Assembly (NCBI GenBank): GCA_019414025.1
Contig: DXMU01000030.1
Coordinates: 1 to 16,267 of the forward strand
DNA length: 16,267 bases
Origin: Collinsella sp.
GTDB taxonomy: Bacteria > Actinomycetota > Coriobacteriia > Coriobacteriales > Coriobacteriaceae
Reading direction: 5' to 3'
The first letter of the stretch is position 1. Every line of letters begins with the position of its first letter. Below the pieces are notes generated by a model that searched no databases, was not told the DNA's origin, and worked only from the letters and a program-made list of their open reading frames with translations. Both the position numbers and the translations under genes were made by a program. Positions 7,203 to 13,422 of the stretch are shown here, in pieces.

Positions 7203-7841
7203 ATGGCATTCGACTTTAAGAAGGAATGCAAGGAGCTCTACAAACCTGCAAGCAAGCCGAGTATCGTAACTGTCCCGCCTATGAGCTACGTTGCCGTTCG
7301 CGGAAAGGGCGACCCAAATACCGAAGGCGGCGAGTATCAAAACGCCCTGCCGCTACTTTACGGCATCGCCTATACCGTCAAGATGTCGAAGAAAGGCTCA
7401 AGGAACATCGAGGGTTACTTCGACTATGTGGTGCCGCCGCTCGAGGGTTTCTGGTGGCAAGACTCCCCCGGTAGCGGCATCGATTATGTACGCAAGGACA
7501 ATTTCAACTTTATCTCGTGCATCCGCCTGCCTGATTTCGTCACCCGAGATGACTTTGACTGGGCAGTCGCGGAAGCCACGACCAAAAAGAAACTGGACTT
7601 TTCCGCCGTCGAACTGCTTAAAGTTGACGAGGGTCTCTGCGTTCAATGCATGCACACCGGGCCCTACGACAACGAACCGGCGACCGTAGACGCTATGCAT
7701 GAATACACGACCGAGCTGGGCTATGTTCCCGACTTCTCAGACACCCGTTTACATCACGAAATCTATCTCTCCGATCCACGCAAATGCGCACCGGAGAAAC
7801 TTAAGACCGTGGTTCGTCATCCTATCAAGCGCGCTGAATAG
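7203..7841 (+). CDS. GyrI-like small-molecule-binding domain protein
   Basis: The predicted 212-residue cytoplasmic protein resembles the GyrI-like/COG4832 family (SOUL-type fold). Typical features are the opening region with PPMSYVAVRGKGDPN, the central aromatic run EGFWWQ, and the C-terminal LCVQCMHTGPYDNEPATVDAMHEY followed by HHEIYLSDP. Members bind small hydrophobic ligands; the distant E. coli relative SbmC/GyrI protects DNA gyrase and is SOS-induced. GAAAGG (7189-7194) lies eight bases before the ATG. No DNA-binding domain is attached, so it is not a full AraC- or MerR-type regulator. The SOS-like box upstream makes a role in DNA-damage or gyrase-poison tolerance plausible. The family call is fairly secure; the physiological role is inferred. 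Confidence 0.82.
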   Translation: MAFDFKKECKELYKPASKPSIVTVPPMSYVAVRGKGDPNTEGGEYQNALPLLYGIAYTVKMSKKGSRNIEGYFDYVVPPLEGFWWQDSPGSGIDYVRKDNFNFISCIRLPDFVTRDDFDWAVAEATTKKKLDFSAVELLKVDEGLCVQCMHTGPYDNEPATVDAMHEYTTELGYVPDFSDTRLHHEIYLSDPRKCAPEKLKTVVRHPIKRAE

Positions 7842-7914
7842 CGTGGGGCGTCATTTCACGCGCTAGGTTTTAAGCCAGCCAACCAGCCGCCTCCTAGGCC
7901 GTCCGGTAATTATC

Positions 7915-7941
7915 TTGACGCGGCCCGTCGCATCTTATAAG
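7915..7941 (+). promoter_or_regulatory. Candidate promoter of the CLC transporter gene
   Basis: TTGACG (7915-7920) and TATAAG (7936-7941) make a recognisable promoter with a slightly short 15-bp spacer. Transcription would start near 7948, giving a leader of roughly 64 bases before the GTG at 8012, and that leader carries the terminator-like hairpin at 7955-7996. Confidence 0.45.
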
Positions 7942-7954
7942 TTTGTTTTGCTAA

Positions 7955-7996
7955 AGCTGGAAAGCCTCTCAACGATGCGCAACTCCAGCTCTTTTT
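7955..7996 (+). terminator. Terminator-like hairpin in the leader of the CLC gene
   Basis: AGCTGGA (7955-7961) pairs perfectly with TCCAGCT (7984-7990) around a 22-nt loop, followed by C and five Ts (7992-7996). It lies downstream of the candidate promoter and 16 bases before the first possible start codon. It may therefore end read-through from the GyrI-like gene, or act as an attenuator in the transporter leader. No known riboswitch consensus is recognisable. Confidence 0.45.
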
Positions 7997-8011
7997 CTAT
8001 CAAGAGAGCAA

Positions 8012-9263
8012 GTGTCGGAAAGCAAAATGTCAGAAAGCAGCGCTTCGAGCAGAATCAAACGCCTGGTCAACACCTATAGCGGTCTCGTGCTCATGGGCGC
8101 CGTCGGAATCCCTATCGGCGTTATCGTTGGCGCCATCTGTGCCCTTTTTGGTCGTGTGCTCCTGGCAATCGGCGCCTTCCGGGACGCGCACGTCGCACTG
8201 CTCCTTCCCTTTCTCGCCCTCGCGGGTCTGGCCATCGTATTTGCCTACCGCACCTGGGGCAAAGGCACCGATCGGGGCATGAGCTTAGTATTTGACGTAG
8301 GCCACGGACGCGAGGACGCCATCTCCCCGCGTTTGGTGCCGCTCATTATGCTGAGCACGTGGGGGACGCATCTCTTTGGCGGTAGTGCGGGACGCGAGGG
8401 CGTAGCGGTGCAGATCGGCGCCACCGTCTCGCATTGGATCGGCCGACGTCTACCTTTCCGAGACCCCGGCAACACGTTTTTGCTTATCGGCATGGCCGCC
8501 GGCTTTGCCGGGCTCTTCCAAACGCCCCTCGCCGCCGCGATCTTTGCGATCGAAGTACTGGTCGCAGGACGCATGGAATACCGCGCGCTGTTTCCCGCGC
8601 TTACAGCCTCGCTCGCCGCAAGCATGACCTCCGGCGCTCTGGGGCTCGAGAAGTTTGAGGTCGCCGTTACCGCCTCGTATGCGCTCGACCTCCCCGGTCT
8701 TGGACGGCTGGCGTTGTTGGGTATCGCGTTTGGCATGGTCGGTGGCGCCTTTGCCTGGTGCCTTGCCCATGCTAAGACCCTTGCAGCGCGGCTGCTCCCC
8801 AGCCCTTACATACGCGTTGCCGTTATGGGCCTTGCGCTGTCGGCGATTCTGTTCGTGCTGTGGCAGGGGCGATACTGCGGCCTTGGCACCAACCTGATAT
8901 CCGCGGCACTGGGGTGACAACGGCGAGGCGTCGATCATGCCTTGGGACTGGGCGCTCAAATTCGTACTCACCATCGCCACGCTTGCCGCAGGATATCAGG
9001 GTGGCGAGGTGACGCCGCTGTTCTCCATCGGAGCCAGCCTGGGTGTCGTACTCGCCGGGATTCTCGGCATGCCCGTCGAGCTCTGCGCCGCACTGGGCTA
9101 CGCAGCCGTCTTTGGCAGCGCCACCAACACGCTGCTCGCGCCGATCCTCATTGGCTGCGAGGTCTTCGGTTTCGGTAATCTGCCGGCGTTCTTCATCGTC
9201 TGCGTTGTGGCATATCTGTTCAACATGGACAAATCGATCTACGCCCTGCAGGAGCGGGCATAG
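8012..9263 (+). pseudogene. CLC-type anion channel/antiporter, frameshifted
   Basis: The intact product would be about 416 residues, a membrane protein of the CLC family without CBS domains. The first 301 codons end at TGA 8915-8917, right after GGGG (8911-8914). Dropping one G restores the frame (LGDNGEASIMPWDW...), which runs to 9263 with family features such as GYQGGEVTPLFSIGASLG. The first part has HLFGGSAGREGVAVQIG near residues 120-136, with the gating glutamate in GREG; the usual next Pro is Val. Size and motif resemble the short CLC clade that includes fluoride/proton antiporters, so chloride should not be assumed. The start may be GTG 8012 or ATG 8027, both with weak ribosome sites. 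The break could be a real mutation, a homopolymer sequencing error, or less likely a programmed shift. Confidence 0.82.
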
Positions 9264-9282
9264 AAAGATGTCCAAGTAGGTG

Positions 9283-9367
9283 GTCTCAACCGGAAACGGC
9301 GTCCCACTCTGAGGCTGTATTCCGGGACACGGTTTCCGCTTGAGACGCTATTCGGAAAGCGTGTCCC
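9283..9367. repeat. Inverted repeat between convergent genes, with a third copy of the arm
   Basis: The arms 9283-9305 and 9324-9346 pair at 20 of 23 positions around an 18-nt loop. A third partial copy, CGGAAAGCGTGTCCC (9353-9367), follows directly. It fills the gap between the transporter gene ending at 9263 and the - strand gene ending at 9408, so it may end transcription from both sides, although no clear T-run is present. Confidence 0.7.
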
Positions 9368-9407
9368 GTTCTATTGTGGCGTCTTGGCTATGCAAAGTGC
9401 CCTGGCG

Positions 9408-9986
9408 TTACTCCTCGTACGCGCCCTCAAGCCGAAGCAGCCATTCCTTGCGATCGAGGCCACCGGCATATCCGTTGAGCGACCCGTCAGCGGCAACCAC
9501 GCGATGGCACGGCACGATAATCGAAATGGGATTACGCGCAACCGCAGCCCCCACGGCACGCGGGGACACAACGGGAGCCTCATTTCCCGGCACACGATGT
9601 CGAGCCGCAACACGCTGGGCGATTTCGCCATACGTAGCGACATCGCCACGCGGGATAGAAAGCAGCTCAAACCAAACCTCACGCTGAAACGCCGTGCCAA
9701 TCATATGCAACGGCGGCGTAAACCGAGGTACCTGCCCTGCAAAATAAGCATTCAGCCAAGCCCAAGAACGCTCAAGCACCGAAGAAGCCGCGCCATTTGC
9801 CGGACTCACCGAAGACATCCCACCGGTACCGGAAACCGCATCGGCGCCTTCAACGTGCTCCGCATCTTCTTTGAGCAGCGTAGAGCCAAAGTGCTCCTGC
9901 CCCTCAAACCAAAGCCCCGTCAAACCGCGGCCATCAGCGGCAAGCAAGATTTCGCCCAAAGGCGAAGCAAATGTCGTCGTGACCAC
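9408..9986 (-). CDS. ogt: Methylated-DNA--protein-cysteine S-methyltransferase
   Basis: This suicide enzyme repairs O6-alkylguanine (and O4-alkylthymine) by moving the alkyl group to its own cysteine. The 192-residue protein has the active-site motif PCHRVV with Cys 160, preceded by the conserved ISIIVPCHR strand and the DNA-binding segment (GTAFQREVWFELLSIPRGDVATYGEIAQRV, conserved arginine finger region). The downstream NGYAGGLDRKEWLLRLEGA is also typical. The GTG start is supported by AAAGGAG (9999-9993 on the - strand), six bases upstream. The N-terminal part carries a low-complexity Gly/Ser/Ala insertion (about residues 44-68), and there is no Ada-type regulatory domain. It is a single-gene unit. 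The symbol follows the family; ogt and adaB/mgt naming overlap. Confidence 0.93.
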   Translation of the reverse strand: MVTTTFASPLGEILLAADGRGLTGLWFEGQEHFGSTLLKEDAEHVEGADAVSGTGGMSSVSPANGAASSVLERSWAWLNAYFAGQVPRFTPPLHMIGTAFQREVWFELLSIPRGDVATYGEIAQRVAARHRVPGNEAPVVSPRAVGAAVARNPISIIVPCHRVVAADGSLNGYAGGLDRKEWLLRLEGAYEE

Positions 9987-10144
9987 CGGCGGCTCCTTTC
10001 AAAACTCCGCAACATAATACCGCGAATTGTGCAGACAACCCCGCAGATACGTCCGGACAGACCCGATTGTCCAAGGGAGGGCGTTTTCCCTCTCAATATC
10101 AGCCGACACCGAGTCGCAATGCCCAAAACGATGTCCGGCAAAAA

Positions 10145-10326
10145 CGAAGGTGAATGGTTTTCCGAGAAGTGAACGAGTAAAAATAGGGCCCCGAAGCATC
10201 CGCATTTTTTGATTGCAAAACAGCAGGATCCATGCGATAAAACCGCAGGAAATGGCGGCCAAAATATGCCGATGCTTCAAGGGTCCAAAATAGGTCGTTC
10301 ACATCCCGGGAAACCATTCACCTTCG
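10145..10326. repeat. 182-bp long inverted repeat in a gene-free region
   Basis: Two 61-base arms (10145-10205 and 10266-10326) face each other in exact register around a 60-base centre. The outer 32 positions pair at 29 of 32 (starting CGAAGGTGAATGGTTT), the next 16 hardly pair, and the inner 13 pair at 12 of 13 (GAAGCATC...). Pairing continues weakly into the centre. The reading frames crossing it have no ribosome site or recognisable product. It could be a structured RNA, a MITE-like palindrome, or a cruciform-forming site. Confidence 0.8.
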
Positions 10327-10337
10327 ATTCGCACCAA

Positions 10338-10493
10338 CCCCAAAGTCACCCAAGGCAGCAGGCGCGACAGCGCCACAGCTGCCGCACGACCCCAAAGTCC
10401 CCGCAGGCAGCAGGCGCAACGCGCCGCAGCTGCCGGCCGCGCTCCGCAGTCCCCCAAGGCGGCAGGCGCAAAGCGCCGAGGCCGCCGCCGGGA
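10338..10493. repeat. Three 52-bp tandem repeats, each a nested hairpin
   Basis: Units start at 10338, 10390 and 10442 with an exact 52-base period. Each contains GGC(A/G)GC-A-GGCGC, a short loop of three to four bases, GCGCC, and a spacer of about three bases followed by the partner of the first arm. Units 1 and 2 use GGCAGC with GCTGCC; unit 3 uses GGCGGC with GCCGCC, a compensatory pair change. The flanking 10494-10588 is GC-rich, with only a loose GGCCTGC/GCAGGCC pair (10498-10504, 10562-10568), and holds no gene. Confidence 0.8.
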
Positions 10494-10588
10494 CCAGGGC
10501 CTGCAACAACCACGTGCCCCCACATCAGCCCAGCGGCCCCAACCAACAACGGCCCCCATCGCAGGCCGCTTGCAGCAGCGTCACCGCA

Positions 10589-10718
10589 GGCGGGGGCCGG
10601 GCTTAGTTTTCAGAACACTCCGCAGACCAGTGTGGCGCCTTGTCCGCGGCTCCGAAGGAGCAGGACAAGGCGCCACACATGGTCGAGGACGTTCTGAAAA
10701 CTAAGCCCGGCCCCCGCC
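10589..10718. repeat. Nested palindrome next to the 3' end of asd
   Basis: The outer arms 10589-10616 and 10691-10718 are perfect complements over 28 bp. Inside, GACCA/TGGTC (10625-10629, 10680-10684) and a perfect 16-bp stem (10630-10645, 10663-10678) follow, capped by GCTCC-GAA-GGAGC (10649-10661). Only short collars are unpaired. It begins 13 bases beyond the asd stop codon, so any asd transcript that runs on would fold into it. Confidence 0.88.
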
Positions 10719-10730
10719 GGACAGGCCACA

Positions 10731-11756
10731 CTACTCGCAGAGCAGCTTAGCGATCTGGACGGCGTTGGTTGCCGCGCCCTTACGGATTTGGTCGCCGCAG
10801 CACCAGAAGGTGATGCCACGCGCGGCCTCGGGGTTCGAGATGTCGCGGCGCACGCGACCGACCCAAATCAAATCCTGGTCGGACGTATCCATCGGCATGG
10901 GGAAGCGATCGTGCGCATCCTCGGCGCTCATGTCGTCAACCAGCTTCACGCCCGGAGCGGCAGCCAGCGCAGCACGGGCCTCGTCAACCGTAATGTCGCG
11001 CTCAAACTCAAGCGTAATGCTCTCGGAGTGCGAGCGCAGCACGGGCACGCGCACGCAGGTGCAGTTCACGCGCAGCTCGGGCAGGTGCATGATCTTGCGG
11101 CCCTCGTTTTGCAGCTTCATCTCCTCGGAGGTAAAGCCCTCCTCCTTGACGCCGCCAATCTGCGGAATCAGGTTGCTCGCCAGCTGGGCGGCAAATGCGC
11201 GCGGCTCGGGAATCTCCTCGCCGCGGCCCAGGGCGGCCAGCTGAGCCTCGAGCTCGGCCATACCGGGAGCGCCGGCACCCGAAGCCGCCTGATACGTGGA
11301 GACGATCATGCGCTTCACGCCGGCGAGCTGATGCAGCGGCCAGGTGGGAACCAGGCCGATGATGGTCGCGCAGTTGGGATTGGCGATAAGGCCGTGATGC
11401 CACTTGATGTCGTCGGCATTGATCTCGGGCACGACCAGCGGCACCTCAGGATCCATGCGGAAGGCGTGGCTGTTGTCGACCACGACGGCGCCGCGCTTGA
11501 CGGCCTCGGGCAGTAGCTCCTTCGCGATGTCGTCGCCGGCGGCTCCAAGCACAATGTCACAGCCCTCAAAGGCCTCGGGACAAGCCTCTTCGATCACGAT
11601 CTGCTCGCCGCGGAACTCGACGGTCTTGCCCGCAGAACGCGCGCTCGCCAGCAGCTTGAGCTTGCCAACCGGGAACTCCTGCTCGTTTAGGCACTCGAGC
11701 ATCTGGGTGCCCACGGCTCCCGTCGCGCCCAAAATAGCAACCGTGTACTGTTTCAT
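10731..11756 (-). CDS. asd: Aspartate-semialdehyde dehydrogenase
   Basis: The enzyme reduces aspartyl phosphate to aspartate semialdehyde with NADPH, the second step of lysine, threonine and methionine (and diaminopimelate) synthesis. The 341-residue length is normal. Visible are the nucleotide-binding GATGAVG (10-16), the catalytic cysteine in NPNCATI (Cys 129), TYQAASGAGAPGM, and a conserved RVPVLRSHSE segment with the catalytic histidine. The ATG at 11756 is chosen because AAAGGGGG (11768-11761) precedes it and the Rossmann fold starts there; an in-frame start at 11843 would add a non-homologous leader. It lies 174 bases after lysC on the same strand. The gap contains hairpins, so it may be co-transcribed with partial termination or use its own promoter. 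Confidence 0.96.
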   Translation of the reverse strand: MKQYTVAILGATGAVGTQMLECLNEQEFPVGKLKLLASARSAGKTVEFRGEQIVIEEACPEAFEGCDIVLGAAGDDIAKELLPEAVKRGAVVVDNSHAFRMDPEVPLVVPEINADDIKWHHGLIANPNCATIIGLVPTWPLHQLAGVKRMIVSTYQAASGAGAPGMAELEAQLAALGRGEEIPEPRAFAAQLASNLIPQIGGVKEEGFTSEEMKLQNEGRKIMHLPELRVNCTCVRVPVLRSHSESITLEFERDITVDEARAALAAAPGVKLVDDMSAEDAHDRFPMPMDTSDQDLIWVGRVRRDISNPEAARGITFWCCGDQIRKGAATNAVQIAKLLCE

Positions 11757-11834
11757 GCTTCCCCCTTTAAAGGTTATGGCTTTTGCCCGCACGCCGAGCA
11801 GGCCGATTATTGTTGCCAGTGTATACAAGAACGA

Positions 11835-11920
11835 GGCGGGCACGAAACCCGCCCCGTCGAAACGAAACCGAAACGAAACGCCCCGCCGTAGATTTTTGAG
11901 ACATGACCCAAAAAATCTAC
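11835..11920. repeat. Two hairpins and a CGAAA run between lysC and asd
   Basis: GTAGATTTTT (11888-11897) pairs perfectly with AAAAATCTAC (11911-11920), and GGCGGG/CCCGCC (11835-11840, 11848-11853) forms a second hairpin. Between them 11858-11880 is a short CGAAA/CGAAAC tandem run. On the lysC-asd transcript the first hairpin comes ten bases after the lysC stop and could reduce read-through or protect the 3' end of lysC, but no T-run follows it. Confidence 0.55.
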
Positions 11921-11930
11921 CGAGCAGTCG

Positions 11931-13319
11931 CTACTTTTTGAGCGCAGCCAGGGTGGGATCGACCGGCGTGGGAGCCTCCAAGTCGGAGACCTTCACAATG
12001 CCGTTCTCGTCGGAGAAGGCACGGTAAATGGTCTGAATCGCCAGGTCGAAGTCTTTCTCCTCAACACCGATAATGATGTTGATCTCGTCGCAGCTCTGCG
12101 AAATCATGCGCACGCTCACGCCGGCCTGGCCAAGCATGCCAAACAGGTGGCCCGAGATACCCGCGCGGCCGCGCAGGTTACGACCGACGGTAGCGATGAG
12201 CGCCAAGCCCTCGACAACCTCGATCTCGAGCGGCTCGACCTCCTGTTGAATGTCGCCCACGAGCGAGTACAGCGAATCGTGAACGTCCTGCTCCTGCACC
12301 ACAGCGCCAAAACGGTCGACACCGGTGGGCATGTGCTCGACGGAAACGTCATAGCGTTCGAACACCGAAAGCGCGCGGCGCATAAAGCCGACACGGGGCT
12401 TGGTGCGGTCGCGGGCCACATTGATGGCGACAAAGCCGCGTTTGCCGGTCACGCCGGTAATGATGGGCTCCGCCTCGCCCTCGTCAGCCGTCTCGCTAAT
12501 GATGGTGCCGGGGTCCTGCGGCGCATTGGTGTTCTTGATGACCAGCGGAATGCCTGCCTCGCGCACGGGGAACACGGCCTCCTCGTGCAGGACGCTTGCG
12601 CCCATGTACGAAAGCTCGCGCAGCTCCTCGTAGGTAACGCGCGCAATGGGCTGAGCCTCGGGAACAATACGCGGATCGGCAGAATAGAAGCCCGAAACGT
12701 CGGTCCAGTTCTCGTACAGATCGGCGCCAAGGCACTTGGCCAGAATCGAGCCCGAAATATCGCCACCGCCTCGATCGAGCAGCTTGATCTGGCCCTCACG
12801 CGTCGCGCCGTAGAAACCGGGCATAACAAAGCCACCCTGCTGGCCGTACTCCTGCACCAGCTCGGAGGTGCGGTTCATGCTGAGCGTACCATCGTGATGG
12901 AACGCCACAACCGTCGCGGCGTCCAGGAACGGCAGGCCCAGGTACTCGGACATCAGGCGAGCGGTGAAGTACTCGCCGCGGCTCACAAGCTCCTCGGTGG
13001 AGTAGCCGCCCGAGCGGGCGCGCTCGGCAAAGGCTGCGAACTCCTCGCGGATGGGATAGGTGAGCTCCAGCTCGTCAGCGATATCAAAATAGCGCTGACC
13101 GATGTCCTCGAGCAGCTCCTCGCACGACACGTGATACTTAACGTGCGCGTTAACCAGGTAGAGCAGGTCGGTCACCTTGGTGTCGCCCTTAAAGCGGCGA
13201 CCGCAGGCGGAAACCACCACAAAACGGCGGGCAGGGTCGGCATCGACGATGGCCTTGATCTTCTTGAAGTGTTCGGCGTCGGCGACCGACGAGCCGCCAA
13301 ACTTGGCAATTTTTATCAT
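11931..13319 (-). CDS. lysC: Aspartate kinase
   Basis: The enzyme phosphorylates aspartate, the committed and usually feedback-regulated step of the aspartate amino-acid family. The 462-residue protein starts with the nucleotide-binding KFGGSS (residues 6-11), contains GFYGATREGQIKLLDRGGGDISGSILA in the kinase domain, and ends with two ACT domains (the first around FVAINVARDRTKPRVGFM, the second around ALIATVGRNLRGRAGISGHLFGMLGQAGVSV), so allosteric control by lysine and/or threonine is expected. It is monofunctional, with no homoserine dehydrogenase fused. The start is fixed by the N-terminal motif, though the best ribosome site (AGAAAGG, 13339-13333) is 13 bases away, an unusually long gap. 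It diverges from thrC. Confidence 0.96.
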   Translation of the reverse strand: MIKIAKFGGSSVADAEHFKKIKAIVDADPARRFVVVSACGRRFKGDTKVTDLLYLVNAHVKYHVSCEELLEDIGQRYFDIADELELTYPIREEFAAFAERARSGGYSTEELVSRGEYFTARLMSEYLGLPFLDAATVVAFHHDGTLSMNRTSELVQEYGQQGGFVMPGFYGATREGQIKLLDRGGGDISGSILAKCLGADLYENWTDVSGFYSADPRIVPEAQPIARVTYEELRELSYMGASVLHEEAVFPVREAGIPLVIKNTNAPQDPGTIISETADEGEAEPIITGVTGKRGFVAINVARDRTKPRVGFMRRALSVFERYDVSVEHMPTGVDRFGAVVQEQDVHDSLYSLVGDIQQEVEPLEIEVVEGLALIATVGRNLRGRAGISGHLFGMLGQAGVSVRMISQSCDEINIIIGVEEKDFDLAIQTIYRAFSDENGIVKVSDLEAPTPVDPTLAALKK

Positions 13320-13371
13320 GGCGTGGAGGTTACCTTTCTAAAAGCCTCTGCAAACCTGTTTTGCGCGCTCT

Positions 13372-13406
13372 GATACCATGGTTTCACCGATTGGGACCAA
13401 GGTATC
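13372..13406. promoter_or_regulatory. Dyad between divergent lysC and thrC
   Basis: GATACCATGGT (13372-13382) and ACCAAGGTATC (13396-13406) are inverted repeats matching at 10 of 11 positions, with a 13-nt spacer. The dyad ends just before the thrC ribosome site and lies within the 103 bases separating the lysC and thrC start codons. It could be an operator shared by both directions, or a hairpin in the thrC leader. No convincing -35/-10 pair can be named. Confidence 0.4.
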
Positions 13407-13422
13407 CGAGGAGCACTGTTAT

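Noticed and set aside
7842..8011. Fluoride (crcB) riboswitch before the CLC gene
   Set aside because: The conserved crcB core sequences are not recognisable; only a simple terminator-like hairpin is seen.
9999..10280. 93-codon frame on the - strand upstream of ogt
   Set aside because: It runs through one arm and the centre of the 182-bp inverted repeat, has no recognisable product, and its 3' end covers the ogt ribosome site region.
10338..10493. Possible CRISPR array
   Set aside because: The units are contiguous 52-bp repeats with no unique spacers and no cas genes nearby.
11757..11843. Longer asd with a start at 11843
   Set aside because: The added 29 residues precede the Rossmann fold start and no ribosome site is seen; the ATG at 11756 has one.
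13320..13422. Lysine riboswitch or T-box before lysC or thrC
   Set aside because: The gap is only 103 bases and shows neither a lysine-aptamer core nor a T-box sequence.
13378..13422. Upstream ATG for thrC at 13378
   Set aside because: No ribosome site precedes it and it would add residues before the conserved YHSTRG start; the ATG at 13423 has GAGGAG upstream.
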